Counted from the first letter of the stretch, positions 50,322 to 60,908 are shown. The stretch is DNA of 64,000 nt from Thermodesulfobacterium sp. TA1 (GCF_008630935.1 NZ_CP043908.1:1364001-1428000), one strand, 5' to 3'. The notes: generated from the letters alone by a model not told the origin. Numbers and translations are program-made.

Positions 50322-50960
50322 ATGGGCATACTAAAACTTTTGGTGTTAGACTGCGACGGTGTTCTGTTTGATTCCAAACAAGCTAATACCTATTTTTACA
50401 ATTATATTTTAGAACGGGTAGGAAGGCCTCCTATGACCCCGGAAGAGATAGAATTTGTCCACATGCATTCAGTAAATGAGTGTTTAGCCTATCTTTTTAG
50501 GGATATCCCAGAAAAGCTTGAATTAGCTAAAAACATACAAAAAGAAATTTCTTATTCGCTTTTTTTTGACTATTTAGTCATGGAAAAGGGCCTTAAGGAT
50601 TTTTTAAGCTGGGCCAAAAACTATTTATACATAGCTTTGTGCACCAACCGCACCACTTCTACCTATCCTTTATTGTCTCATTTCAACCTTACCGAATATT
50701 TTGATTATGTTATGAGTGCAGCTATCATTCCTAAAAACGACCCAAGAGCCCTTCTTCAAATCTTAGAACATTTTAAGGTAAAACCTGAAGAAACCCTTTA
50801 TGTAGGTGATTCTAAGGTAGATGAGACACTTTGTAAAACCTGTAAAGTTCCTTTAGTAGCCTTTAAAAACAAGGAATTAGAAGCTGATTATTATGTAGAA
50901 AATTTTTATGAACTAAAAGAGTTGTTAATTTCTAAATTTTCTTTTTCTAAAAGATCATAA
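50322..50960 (+). CDS. HAD-family phosphatase (phosphoglycolate phosphatase-like)
   Basis: 212 aa. HAD motif I LDCDGVLFDS near residue 9, motif II Thr in LCTNRTTS, motif III Lys in IPKNDP and motif IV YVGDSKVDE. A helical cap lies between motifs I and II. Substrate unknown; resembles the Gph-like subgroup. In an operon with the polyprenyl synthase; its last 55 bases overlap the convergent helicase gene. Confidence 0.85.
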   Translation: MGILKLLVLDCDGVLFDSKQANTYFYNYILERVGRPPMTPEEIEFVHMHSVNECLAYLFRDIPEKLELAKNIQKEISYSLFFDYLVMEKGLKDFLSWAKNYLYIALCTNRTTSTYPLLSHFNLTEYFDYVMSAAIIPKNDPRALLQILEHFKVKPEETLYVGDSKVDETLCKTCKVPLVAFKNKELEADYYVENFYELKELLISKFSFSKRS

Positions 50961-53170
50961 ACCTTTCTAAAAATCTTTATTATAGGAGAAAAACCTCCTA
51001 TTTGGTCTGGGCAAAGAATAAAAAGGTTTTTTTTAGCCCTAGTAAGACCCACATAGAGAAGATTTAGAAGTTCAAGCCTGTTTTTTGCCTTGTCTAAATA
51101 CCATCCCAACTTTCCTTCTTCAGGTAATTCTTCTTTTTTTCCGTAAAAAACCTTGCCATTATAAAAAACCAACTTAAGGTCTGAGCTAAACCGATTTTCT
51201 GTCCATCCCAAAGGCAGGATTACCGTTTCAAACTCTAAACCTTTAGCCTTATGAAGGGTTAAAACCTTGATACAATTTTCTACTTGAGGAATGTCAAGCT
51301 CATCCTCTGAATATTTTTCCCAATACAATAAAAACTCTTCAAGCCCTTCTCCTCTTCTATCTAAAGTAAACACTACCGTTAAAAATTTATAAAGGTAGGC
51401 TAATTCTAAAGGAAATTGTTTTTCTATTTCTAAAGTTTTCACTAATTCTAACACCAGTTTATATAAAGATAGACCTTTTTTAAGGCTTAAAAGTGGGGAC
51501 AGACGGGTTTTCCAAAAATCGGCTTTTATATCTTTGAGAAAAGAAAGAAGGGTAAAACTATTTCCGTTAATCAGCCAACTTAAGTATTCTTCTAAAATTT
51601 CCTTACCTTCAGGAAAAGCAGGGCCTGATAGACAGGTTGCAAGAGAAACCTCATCGTCTGGATAGGCTATAAACTTTAGTATAGAAACCAAAGTGTTTAC
51701 TGCTAAAGATTCTTTTAGATGTAAAGAGGAACTTGATAACACATGAAATCCTTGCGAGATGAGGAAAGAGGAAAACTCTATTACCTCCTTGTTTTCTCTA
51801 AGTAATAAAGCTACATCCTTTAAGCCTTCCTGAGGCTTAAGCTCTTCTAAAATCCTAAGAATCTCCTCTTTTGCCTTTTCTACAAAACTATCCGAAGCGG
51901 TTTTATCTATACTAATCGTTCTTACTTCTACCCTACCTTTATAGGTTTGCACCGGATTTTGAGAAACATGTTCAAAAGTGGTTTGGAATTCATTTGTTAT
52001 ACTTTTAAGAACTTTTTTCTTGTCCTCTTCGTTATCTCTTTTTGCAAAAACAAGGTCTACCAAAGCTTCTTGAGTTATCGGTTCTTCTTTAAGTTTTTCA
52101 AAAAATCGGTTGTTAAACTCTATTACCACCCTACTACTTCGGTAGTTATTACTTAAAACCTCTTCTTTTATCTCATAATATTTAAATCTTTCTAAAACCT
52201 CTTTAAAAAGGGTTGGGTCTCCCCCTCTCCATTGAAAGATTGACTGCTTAGGGTCTCCGGCACAAACCAAAAGACCTTGTTTACTTACTAAATCCTCTAT
52301 TATAGGCTGAAGGGCCTCCCATTGAAGGCGGTCTGTATCTTGAAACTCATCTATGATGACCCCTTTAAGATTACCAAGCTTAACATAAACCCAAGGAAGA
52401 ATCCCCTGTTCTTCTTTCAAAAGAAAGCTGGCTATTTTTTCTTTCCACAGCCCTATAAAAATTTCTTTTTCTTCAAAAAAGGTTTGTTCTAAAAATCTTC
52501 TCAGAACCGAATAAAATTTAAAATAAATCTTTCCTCTTTCTTCTAAATGTTGAATCAACTCCTCTTTATTTAAAAAGGTTAAAAGTTCTTTATGATAGGT
52601 AATTTTTTCTAAAATCTTTTTTAAATCTAAAACAAAAGTATTTTTAAAATTAATTTTAAGGCTTTCCTTATCCATCAATAAGGTTTCGATAAACTTTTCT
52701 AAAAGGTCTTTTAGGTCTTTGTCTTGCTCGATGTATGGGTAAAAACTGGTAAGAGCCTTTTCTATAAGCTCTTCTTTGATATAAGTGCTAACCTTAAAGT
52801 CTGTTTCTAATCCAAGTTCATATGAAATAGCTTTATAAAGGGTCAGCAAAAAACTATCTATGGTTTTTACCTGAAGGTAATCATAGTTAGAAAAAAGGTA
52901 AACCAAAAGTTCTTCTGCTTTTTCAGGAGAAAGGTTTAGTTGAGCACTTAAATCTTTGCCTTTTTCAGTTTGTTTAACTATTTCTTTTAAAAAGGTTATT
53001 ATCCTCTGCTTCATCTCAAAAGCGGCTTTGTTAGTAAAAGTGATCGCTAAAAGGTTCCTTAACGACTCTTTACCTTCTTTAGAAACAAACTCAAGAAATT
53101 TTAAGGCTAAGTTGTAGGTTTTACCACTACCTGCACTGGCTTTATAGAGAATGATGTTTGACCCCATCAA
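50906..53170 (-). CDS. UvrD/RecB-like superfamily 1 DNA helicase
   Basis: 754 aa. Walker A ASAGSGKTYNL (about residues 10-20), motif II VIIDEFQDTDRLQWEAL, motif III CAGDPKQSIFQWRGGD, motif IV SNNYRSSRVV, motif V TLHKAKGLEFETVI and motif VI LLYVGLTRAKKNLFI. Most like the AddA/RecB helicase half, but it is short and I see no C-terminal nuclease domain. Could act in recombination repair with a separate nuclease. Its start overlaps the divergent frame of rsmE at 53151-53170. Confidence 0.87.
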   Translation of the reverse strand: MMGSNIILYKASAGSGKTYNLALKFLEFVSKEGKESLRNLLAITFTNKAAFEMKQRIITFLKEIVKQTEKGKDLSAQLNLSPEKAEELLVYLFSNYDYLQVKTIDSFLLTLYKAISYELGLETDFKVSTYIKEELIEKALTSFYPYIEQDKDLKDLLEKFIETLLMDKESLKINFKNTFVLDLKKILEKITYHKELLTFLNKEELIQHLEERGKIYFKFYSVLRRFLEQTFFEEKEIFIGLWKEKIASFLLKEEQGILPWVYVKLGNLKGVIIDEFQDTDRLQWEALQPIIEDLVSKQGLLVCAGDPKQSIFQWRGGDPTLFKEVLERFKYYEIKEEVLSNNYRSSRVVIEFNNRFFEKLKEEPITQEALVDLVFAKRDNEEDKKKVLKSITNEFQTTFEHVSQNPVQTYKGRVEVRTISIDKTASDSFVEKAKEEILRILEELKPQEGLKDVALLLRENKEVIEFSSFLISQGFHVLSSSSLHLKESLAVNTLVSILKFIAYPDDEVSLATCLSGPAFPEGKEILEEYLSWLINGNSFTLLSFLKDIKADFWKTRLSPLLSLKKGLSLYKLVLELVKTLEIEKQFPLELAYLYKFLTVVFTLDRRGEGLEEFLLYWEKYSEDELDIPQVENCIKVLTLHKAKGLEFETVILPLGWTENRFSSDLKLVFYNGKVFYGKKEELPEEGKLGWYLDKAKNRLELLNLLYVGLTRAKKNLFILCPDQIGGFSPIIKIFRKVYDLLEKENLEINNSFSS

Positions 53171-53192
53171 AACTTATTGTATTATAAGTTCT

Positions 53193-53948
53193 ATGAACCT
53201 TCAAGGTGGAAATAGGTTTTTTTTCGAATTTTCAGGAGAAGAAGGGTTTCTTTCAGAAGAAGAAAGTTTTCATTTGGTTAAGGTTTTAAGAAAACATCAA
53301 GGAGACAAAATTCTCTTAATAAACGGAAAAGGGAAAGAGTTTGAGGCTAAATACAAAGAGATTATCAAAAACGGAAAAAGTTTTAAGGTTAAGGTAAAAA
53401 TCTTAAGGCTTACAAGAGAAGAAAAACAAAGAGCCCCTAAAATAATAGGTATTTTACCTATCTTAAAAGGGGACAAAACCGAATGGTTGGTAGAAAAAAG
53501 TACAGAGCTTGGGGTAGAAGTTTTTGTGCCTTTTTATAGCACGTTTAGTGTAGCTAAGCCTTCTAAAAATCTCATACCTCGCCTTATAAATAAGGCTAAA
53601 CAAGCTTTAAAACAGTCGGGAAGACTTTTTATGCCTGAAATACTTTCTCCGGTAGAACTAAACACTTTTTTAAAAGATTTTCCTTGGAGAGACAGTTTAA
53701 AATTAGTAGGAGGGTTAGGTTCTTCTCTTAATATAGAAAACTTAAAAACTGAAATCAAAAAAGCCCATACCATCGTGTTTATAACCGGACCAGAAGGTGG
53801 TTTTGAAAAAACTGAAGAGGACATGCTTAATGAGATTGGGTTTTTACGTATATGTCTTTCTCCTTATATCCTAAGAGCAGAAACCGCCTTTTTGGCCTTA
53901 GCAAGTATTATAGGTTTTTTAACCTTATCTTTGGGATTAAAAGGTTGA
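53193..53948 (+). CDS. rsmE: 16S rRNA (uracil1498-N3)-methyltransferase RsmE
   Basis: 251 aa from the ATG at 53193 (MNLQGGNRFFFEF), where family members begin; an in-frame ATG at 53151 adds 14 residues overlapping the helicase start, and neither has a clear ribosome site. SPOUT-fold motifs: PILKGDKTEWLVEKSTELGV, FITGPEGGF and LSPYILRAETAFLALASI. Methylates U1498 in the ribosomal decoding region. Confidence 0.92.
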   Translation: MNLQGGNRFFFEFSGEEGFLSEEESFHLVKVLRKHQGDKILLINGKGKEFEAKYKEIIKNGKSFKVKVKILRLTREEKQRAPKIIGILPILKGDKTEWLVEKSTELGVEVFVPFYSTFSVAKPSKNLIPRLINKAKQALKQSGRLFMPEILSPVELNTFLKDFPWRDSLKLVGGLGSSLNIENLKTEIKKAHTIVFITGPEGGFEKTEEDMLNEIGFLRICLSPYILRAETAFLALASIIGFLTLSLGLKG

Positions 53949-54015
53949 AAAATAGTTGAAAAAAAACAAAAATGTGGTTTGATAGAGAAAGATAATCTTT
54001 ATAAGAGGAGATATT

Positions 54016-54504
54016 ATGGGAGGACGTTCGCGCAAGTCTGTATTAAAACAAAAGTTGGCTAAATACTATAGAGAAAGGGAAAATCCGTTAGCCCTCCTTG
54101 CGCTCCAAGACGAAATCATCAAACAAAATCAAGAAAAACTTGTTGTTTTAGAAAAAAATTTAGAAGCTTTGAAGGAATTAGAGCAAAAAGAAGATGTTAA
54201 GGTAACCACTGTATCCAAACTTAACGTGAGAAAGTTTACCAACGAACCTGATAAAAAGTTTGCTAACAGAGCCTTTTATGAGGTGCTTTATCCTATTACT
54301 TTAGAATATCGTTTTATGTCTTTACAAGCTATTTTTATCTGGTATTTAAGGGCCTTAGAGTTGGTATACGGAGATAAACCCCCTAAGATTCATATTAGTA
54401 GACTACAGAAATGGATAAAATATTGGTTAACAAGCCTTACCCCTGAGCAGGAACTTCAGCTAAAAAGCGCTATCATTTCTTGGATACTTAACAGGTTTAC
54501 CTAA
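54016..54504 (+). CDS. Hypothetical protein, helical, basic
   Basis: 162 aa, no signal peptide. N-terminal basic stretch GGRSRKSVLKQKLAKYYRER, a coiled-coil-like segment NQEKLVVLEKNLEALKELEQ, then a compact part rich in aromatic residues (FMSLQAIFIWYLRALELVYG, LQKWIKYWLTSLTPEQELQL). No family recognised. Good ribosome site (AGAGGAGATATT). Followed 3 bases later by the DUF4198 gene. Confidence 0.65.
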   Translation: MGGRSRKSVLKQKLAKYYRERENPLALLALQDEIIKQNQEKLVVLEKNLEALKELEQKEDVKVTTVSKLNVRKFTNEPDKKFANRAFYEVLYPITLEYRFMSLQAIFIWYLRALELVYGDKPPKIHISRLQKWIKYWLTSLTPEQELQLKSAIISWILNRFT

Positions 54505-54507
54505 AAA

Positions 54508-55347
54508 ATGCCTTTTTTAGGGCTACTACTCCTTTTACTTTTGCTTTTTCCAGGAGTAGGGTTTAGTTATAAAGTTTTCCTAATATCTCTCCCTGACAAC
54601 TATGGTGCAGTTAATAAGGAAAAACTTTTTTATCTTGGAGCAGCAGAACCGGCCTTTGGATTAATTTTAGACCTCAAAACCCCAAAAAACCTTTATACCA
54701 TCCTACCTAACGGGACAGTCGAAAAACCTATTTTTTTAAAGAGTGAATTCTTTGATAAAGCGCTCAACACCAAAAGAATAGGCTATAACGTAAAATTTTC
54801 TCCTAAAACCCAAGGAGACCACCTCTTTTGTTTAGAAAGCGACTACACCTTACTTAGAGACCAAACAGTAGGGAAATTTTTGGTTAAAACCTTTTTTCAT
54901 GTGGTAAAAGAAACCCATTGGGAAAAACTTTGTGGTTTTGAACTCGAAATCAAGCCTTATACCAGGCCTTATGGATTTAGAAAACATGGGGTTTTTTGGG
55001 GTCAAATCTGGTATAAAAATAAACCTTTATCCTCAGGGGAGGTAGAGGCTGAATATTTTTCTCCTATCTTTTTAAAAGAAGAAGACCTTCCTAAGGACTC
55101 TTACGGTCAGATAAACTATCCTTACCTTAAAAAGAAGGTAAAACTTTCTAAAAACGGTTTTTTTGTAGTTTCTTTAGAAAACCCTGGTTGGTGGGTAATA
55201 ACCTTTAAGGTCCGTTCAGGAGAAAAGACTTACGGAAACCAAAGATATCCTTTTTATTTAATACATCATTTCTGGCTTTATGTATTTCCAGATAAAAAAG
55301 AAGAGAGCATTTTGGAATATTTCGAACCTCCCTTTAAGCAAAAATAA
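54508..55347 (+). CDS. DUF4198-like secreted protein
   Basis: 279 aa. Signal peptide with a poly-Leu core (LGLLLLLLLLFPGVGFS). The mature part has the DUF4198 layout: HVVKETHWEKLCGFELEIKP, then YTRPYGFRKHGVFWGQIWYK and a C-terminal Ig-like strand set with NPGWWVITFK. Family members are periplasmic and often lie near metal (nickel/cobalt) uptake genes; no transporter is beside it here. Family assignment from pattern memory. Confidence 0.65.
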   Translation: MPFLGLLLLLLLLFPGVGFSYKVFLISLPDNYGAVNKEKLFYLGAAEPAFGLILDLKTPKNLYTILPNGTVEKPIFLKSEFFDKALNTKRIGYNVKFSPKTQGDHLFCLESDYTLLRDQTVGKFLVKTFFHVVKETHWEKLCGFELEIKPYTRPYGFRKHGVFWGQIWYKNKPLSSGEVEAEYFSPIFLKEEDLPKDSYGQINYPYLKKKVKLSKNGFFVVSLENPGWWVITFKVRSGEKTYGNQRYPFYLIHHFWLYVFPDKKEESILEYFEPPFKQK

Positions 55348-55422
55348 AAGACTTTTATAAATTAATATTTTTTTATTACAGAGTAAAAATTTTTAAAAAA
55401 AAGATTAAGTGCTAAAATATAA

Positions 55423-56448
<1,026 letters not shown>

Positions 56449-56464
56449 AATTCTTTTAAGGTTC

Positions 56465-56493
56465 AAACCCTGGGGGGATCCCTGGGGTTTTTT
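56465..56493 (+). terminator. Terminator after ilvC
   Basis: AAACCC-TGGG...CCCTGGGGTTTTTT: GC stem around GGATCC followed by six T, 17 bases after the ilvC stop. Confidence 0.75.
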
Positions 56494-56553
56494 CTCCATA
56501 ATTCCTTTAAATCCTGCTTTACTTCTTTTAGATTTGTATTATATTTACCAATT

Positions 56554-56643
56554 GGAGGAGTGCCCGAGTGGACGAAGGGGGCGGCCTTGAAAGCCGTTGA
56601 GGGAGTTTGCCTCCCTCCGGGGGTTCGAATCCCTCCTCCTCCG
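56554..56643 (+). tRNA. tRNA-Ser (TGA anticodon)
   Basis: GGAGGAG...CTCCTCC acceptor stem, discriminator G, long variable arm (TGAGGGAGTTTGCCTCCCTCC region). Anticodon loop CTTGAAA gives TGA. CCA not encoded. Lies 27 bases before ftsY. Confidence 0.97.
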
Positions 56644-56669
56644 TTTATCAAAGCCTAAAAGTCTAACGG

Positions 56670-57737
56670 ATGTTTAATTTTTTTAGAAGAAAAAAAGAAG
56701 AGAAAAAAGAACCTCAACAAGAATCACAAACTATATCTCAAACCTCTCCAGAACCTTCTGAGATAGAATCTCCTCAACAAGAGCCTCAAGAAGAAAAAGG
56801 TGGTTTTTTCAGTTTCTTTAAAAAAGAAAACCTGATAGAAAAGTTCAAAAAAGGGCTTTCTAAAACTAAGGAACGCCTTTCTGAAGCCCTTTCTGAGGTC
56901 TTTGAAGTCGACCGAGTAGTAGACCTGCAAACCTTAGAAGAGGTAGAAGAAAAACTTATCCTTTCAGACCTTGGAGTAGAAACTACCTTAGCCTTGATAG
57001 AACCTTTTAAAGACAGGGTATTAAACGGTGAAACCCTTACAACTAAAGAGCTTAAAAAGTTTCTTAAATCTCAGATGTTATCCTTTTTAAAAGAGGCAGA
57101 AACTCCCTTCCCCCCTCAAGCTAAACCTGCTGTCCTTTTTTTTCTTGGGGTCAATGGAGTTGGGAAAACTACTACCATAGCTAAAATCGGAAAAAGGTTA
57201 AAAGAAAGCGGTTTTTCTGTGGTGTTGGTGGCTGCCGATACCTTTAGGGCAGCAGCCATAGACCAGTTAAAAACCTGGGGGCAAAGGATAGAGGCACCGG
57301 TTATCGCCCTTCAAGAAGGGGCTGACCCTGGAGCTGTCATCTATCAAGGTATAACCTATGCCCAAAAAAACAACATAGACATAGTTTTGGTAGATACTGC
57401 AGGAAGGCTTCATACCAAATATAACCTTATAGAAGAGCTAAAAAAAATGGTAAAAGTTATGCATAAGCTGGTAAGCCCTGAGGCTTGTGAAAACATCTTG
57501 GTGCTTGATGCTACCACAGGCCAAAATGCTTTAAGTCAGGCTAAACATTTTACCGAAGCCATTCCTGTGCACAGCGTCATCATTACTAAGATGGACGGAA
57601 CGGCTAAAGGTGGCATAGCGATAGCCCTTTCTCATCAGTTTAATCTGCCTATAAGGTTTATAGGTTTAGGGGAAAAGGCTGAAGACCTTGTTCCCTTTAA
57701 TAAAGAAAGTTTTGTAAATGCTATCCTTCCAGATTAA
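56670..57737 (+). CDS. ftsY: Signal recognition particle receptor FtsY
   Basis: 355 aa. A charged N-terminal part rich in Glu, Gln and Pro (about residues 8-50), then the N domain and GTPase G domain: GVNGVGKTTTIAKIGKRLKE, VAADTFRAAAIDQLKTW, VDTAGRLHTKYNLIEELKKM and ITKMDGTAKGGIAIAL. Receives SRP-ribosome complexes at the inner membrane. Start MFNFFRRKK has no strong ribosome site. Overlaps the convergent cytochrome gene end by 17 bases. Confidence 0.97.
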   Translation: MFNFFRRKKEEKKEPQQESQTISQTSPEPSEIESPQQEPQEEKGGFFSFFKKENLIEKFKKGLSKTKERLSEALSEVFEVDRVVDLQTLEEVEEKLILSDLGVETTLALIEPFKDRVLNGETLTTKELKKFLKSQMLSFLKEAETPFPPQAKPAVLFFLGVNGVGKTTTIAKIGKRLKESGFSVVLVAADTFRAAAIDQLKTWGQRIEAPVIALQEGADPGAVIYQGITYAQKNNIDIVLVDTAGRLHTKYNLIEELKKMVKVMHKLVSPEACENILVLDATTGQNALSQAKHFTEAIPVHSVIITKMDGTAKGGIAIALSHQFNLPIRFIGLGEKAEDLVPFNKESFVNAILPD

Positions 57738-58392
57738 TCTTTCCTTTTATTTTTTCATACCATAGATGATGTCTCTTTTTAACGTATTCTTCGTCTACAT
57801 ACCCGGTAATCATCGCTTTAAGTAAGGGCCAGTTAGGTTTGACGGCTAAAACAAAAAACACATGAATAAGAAACATCAAAATAAAAACTCCACCACTTAT
57901 AGTATGTGTAAGGTTTAAGAGGGTTTCTGCTTTTGGAGAAAAAACCACCCATTCCAAATTTTTAAGCACCTTCAAAAACCCTGTACCCCCTACTATCAAA
58001 GTAGTCAAACCAATCCCTAAATAGGCGACCCTTTGCTCAGGAAGCCACTTATCACACGGTGGTTCTTTCCCTATACCAAAAGATGCAAAGATTACCTTAA
58101 AAGAATCTATAAAATCCCTTGGCTTTGGGAGAAGCCCAAAATCCTTTCTTAAACCATGGAAAAAGATATGAAAAAGCACTGCCATCACAAAAAAGATGGC
58201 TGCTATGTAATGTACCTTGGTTACCGTATAAAAATCAGCCGTCCAGTGAAAACCTGGGATTTCAGTAATGTAATATCTTTTAAAAAGTGGCAAACAACCA
58301 AGTCCAGTAAAAATAAGCACTATGCCTGATAAGGCAACCGTCCAATGTTCAAGCCTTATTAAAACTCCATATCTTTTTATTTTATTCCCCAT
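57721..58392 (-). CDS. Cytochrome b subunit (formate dehydrogenase gamma-like)
   Basis: 223 aa with four hydrophobic helices (WTVALSGIVLIFTGLGCL, YIAAIFFVMAVLFHIFFHGL, GIGLTTLIVGGTGFL, LTHTISGGVFILMFLIHVFF). Histidines in LEHW, VHY, LFHIFFH, LTH and LIHVFF can bind two haems b. Typical of the FdhI/FdnI family carrying electrons to menaquinone. Overlaps the FeS gene by 11 bases. No catalytic molybdenum subunit is nearby. Confidence 0.85.
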   Translation of the reverse strand: MGNKIKRYGVLIRLEHWTVALSGIVLIFTGLGCLPLFKRYYITEIPGFHWTADFYTVTKVHYIAAIFFVMAVLFHIFFHGLRKDFGLLPKPRDFIDSFKVIFASFGIGKEPPCDKWLPEQRVAYLGIGLTTLIVGGTGFLKVLKNLEWVVFSPKAETLLNLTHTISGGVFILMFLIHVFFVLAVKPNWPLLKAMITGYVDEEYVKKRHHLWYEKIKGKINLEG

Positions 58393-59353
58393 GGTTACCC
58401 TCCTTTTTTTCAGATTGTTCTTTTGACTTGGTTACCAAAGCCCCTGCTATACCTGCTAAGGTTGCAATCACAGCACCCGCTACAACACCTTTGCCTATAG
58501 GGTTAATCTCTTGTTGATATATGTTTGACACTTTTACCGGCATGCGAAACCTTGCCTTGGTTTGGGCAAGATACTGGTCTACCTTTTCAAAAGGAACAGG
58601 AGATAAATATAAAGTTGAAGTTCCTCCGTTTTGCACGTCTCCGTACACAAAAAGGCCCTCTTTTTTAGCCTTTTCATAAGCCATCTGAAAAACCTTTTTC
58701 CTTTCCCCAAAGTAAAAAACCTTGTTTTTACAGGCTATCACACAGGCTGGTTCTTCTCCTTTCTTAATCCTGCTATCGCAAAGGTCACATTTATACATTA
58801 CCCCTCCCCCGGCATACTTGGGAAGAAGCTTTAAATAAATTCCAACCCCTGCCTGACGCTGAGGAATATGCCAAGGGCAAACATCTCTACACTTGGCTCC
58901 TCCAAAACAAAGATTGTGGTCTATTACGCTGTTACCTTCAGGCTGTTTAGTCAAAGCCCCGAAAGGGCAACCCTTTACGCAAGGAGGAGAATCACAATGC
59001 ATACAGCGTCTTGGTATATAGAGGGTTTGTCTGTCTATCTCTACTTTTTGGATAAAAAGCCAGTTATAGGGGGTAAGAGTGTCTATTACCTCCCTTTTGT
59101 TTGACCAGTCTTCGTAGGTTTTTCGGGGCCAATAAGGAAGAATAGGTTTTTTAGGCTCAGGAAACCTCTCCTTATTTTCCTCTCTACAGGCCTTAACGCA
59201 AAGGGGAATTTTTTCACCTTGACAACCATCGCATTTGGTAAGGTCTATAAGGGTGGCATACTTTCCGGTTATAGCATAGGTTTCCTTAGGTATAAGGGCT
59301 GCACCAAGTAAACTTCCACTTAAACCAAAAAACTGCCTTCGCGTAAGCTTCAT
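58382..59353 (-). CDS. Tat-exported four-cluster ferredoxin subunit (HybA/FdnH-like)
   Basis: 323 aa. Twin-arginine signal TRRQFFGLSGSLLGAALIP. Ferredoxin Cys motifs: CDGCQGEKIPLCVKACREEN, CMHCDSPPCVKGCPFGALT, CFGGAKCRDVCPWHIP and CDLCDSRIKKGEEPACVIAC, consistent with four 4Fe-4S clusters. A C-terminal transmembrane helix (VVAGAVIATLAGIAGALV) anchors it. Periplasm-side electron conduit to the cytochrome b encoded next; the enzyme it serves must be elsewhere in the genome. Confidence 0.88.
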   Translation of the reverse strand: MKLTRRQFFGLSGSLLGAALIPKETYAITGKYATLIDLTKCDGCQGEKIPLCVKACREENKERFPEPKKPILPYWPRKTYEDWSNKREVIDTLTPYNWLFIQKVEIDRQTLYIPRRCMHCDSPPCVKGCPFGALTKQPEGNSVIDHNLCFGGAKCRDVCPWHIPQRQAGVGIYLKLLPKYAGGGVMYKCDLCDSRIKKGEEPACVIACKNKVFYFGERKKVFQMAYEKAKKEGLFVYGDVQNGGTSTLYLSPVPFEKVDQYLAQTKARFRMPVKVSNIYQQEINPIGKGVVAGAVIATLAGIAGALVTKSKEQSEKKEGNHGE

Positions 59354-59387
59354 TTTTGTTTACCTCCCTTTGAGAGCTATTAAAATA

Positions 59388-59415
59388 ATAATAAAATGTT
59401 TACTTAAAAAGTCAA
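59388..59415 (-). promoter_or_regulatory. Promoter of the FeS/cytochrome b pair
   Basis: Minus strand TTGACT (59410-59415), 16-base spacer, TATTAT (59388-59393), about 35 bases before the start. Confidence 0.6.
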
Positions 59416-59571
59416 CTTATTTAATTAAAAAATTTAATATTCTCCCTCCATACAGGTTGGTTTTATCTTTTGGTTTTTAGTTAAACAAAGTTCAGTAAAA
59501 TTTGACCACTTCTCGGCTGACTCAACTTTCGTACAATATTTGATTTTTTATTCTGACGATTTCAATAAGAA

Positions 59572-59641
59572 TTTATTGCGTAAAAATTTTTGAAAAAACA
59601 TGATAGTTCTGCAAAATCAATCCGCTAAACCTCCTCCCTTG
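59572..59641 (-). mobile_element. IS256 C-terminal remnant (older copy)
   Basis: Minus strand reads GLILQNYHVFSKIFTQ and stop, matching the end of the neighbouring IS256 transposase (LGNYHAFLGKIFTQ). Only this tail remains. Otherwise 59416-59790 is AT-rich and holds a half copy of the IS256 terminal sequence (TTTTTACACAATTAATA, 59761-59777) but no gene. Confidence 0.65.
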
Positions 59642-59790
59642 TTTTCTCCTCTAAATAGCTAAGAGATTCTATTTCTTATTATTATGACAGCTTCTCTTAC
59701 ATTTGGGTTTATTTAAAGGTTCTATCTACTGAAGAAAATACCATATCTTTTCCTTTTAAATTTTTACACAATTAATAAACCTCTATCATA

Positions 59791-60876
59791 GTGTCCCTTT
59801 TATTGTGTAAAAATTTTTCCGAGAAAGGCATGGTAGTTCCCCAATTCAATTTCATTAAACCCTCTTAACTTCCTTGAGTTTAACCTCTCATTCAGTTCTT
59901 TCAAGATTAAATATAACAACCTCTCAACAGAGCCTTCATCCGGAAATACTTCTATTACCTTTATCCTCCTTTTTATCTCTTTCGCTAACCTCTCAACCTG
60001 ATTAGTTGTATAAATAAACTGCCTTATCTCTCTCGGATACCTCAAACAAAAAGGTTAATAATGCATACGATTTATCCTCCCATTTCTTCACTACCTTAGG
60101 ATATATCTTACCCCATCTTCCCCTTAATCTTAATATCCCCTCCTTAGCTCTTTCTTCTGTTTCTGCTCTATATATCCTTTTTTAATCTTCTGCAAATAAA
60201 CCTCTATCTTTTGCCCGCACCTTATTTAAAGAATTCCTTACAGTATGTAATACACAAAGTTGCCATTCCGAAGCTGGATAAACCATCTTTATGGCATTTT
60301 CTATCCCAGGCAAATCATCCGTAATAAAAAGTTGAACTTTCTTTACCCCACGCCGATTTAACTCTCTTAAAGGTTTTCCCAATTCTTGGCACTCTCTCCT
60401 TCAGACCCAAATATCCAAAATCCAAGTATTTCTCTTCTCCCATCAGGCTTTATCCCTAAAGCTAAATATACTGGCTCCTTTGCTACCTCATTTCGCCGAA
60501 TAGATAAATAAGTTCTTTAACTTCATCTTCAGTCACCTTTATTAACCGGGAAATGCTTTTCAGCCCTCCTTCTTTCAGGAAGTAGGAAGGCACGAAAAGT
60601 AAATCTCTGGTATAAAAACCATTTGCATAGTCTTCTTGCTCTTCTAAATAAATCCTTCTTTCTTCAAGCATAAGCTTTTCTAAAAGGTTTTTAATAAGAT
60701 TGTTGACTTCTTGCTGAAAAAAGTTTAGAATTTCTTCTATAGGTTGTTTTGTTAAAGTTTTAGTTTTTTCTTTCACGGTAGCTTCCCCTCCTTTCTGGTA
60801 GTTTTGGTTATTATGCATTGGGGAAGCTACCATACCCTTCCCTTTCCCTCAAGTCTTTACACAATTAATGAGACAC
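59791..60876 (-). mobile_element. IS256-family element, degenerate
   Basis: Inverted ends: GTGTCCCTTTTATTGTGTAA at 59791 and, on the minus strand from 60876, GTGTCTCATTAATTGTGTAA. About 1.09 kb, shorter than intact relatives, with a broken transposase inside. The right end lies 33 bases from the cas2 stop. Confidence 0.85.
59800..60833 (-). pseudogene. IS256-family (mutator-type) transposase, several frameshifts
   Basis: Three frames cover it in order: N-terminus 60833-60483 (ILNFFQQEVNNLIKNLLEKL, YANGFYTRDLL), a piece around 60480-60385 (EPVYLALGIKPDGRREILG in another frame), the central part 60382-60182 (VKKVQLFITDDLPGIENAIK, WQLCVLHTVRNSL) and the C-terminus 60045-59800 (FIYTTNQVERLAKEIKRR). 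The central catalytic part of the normal 400-residue protein between about residues 110 and 160 is lost. Not functional. Confidence 0.88.
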
Positions 60877-60908
60877 TACCAACCTCTACTCAGCCAAAAT
60901 CGTAAAAA

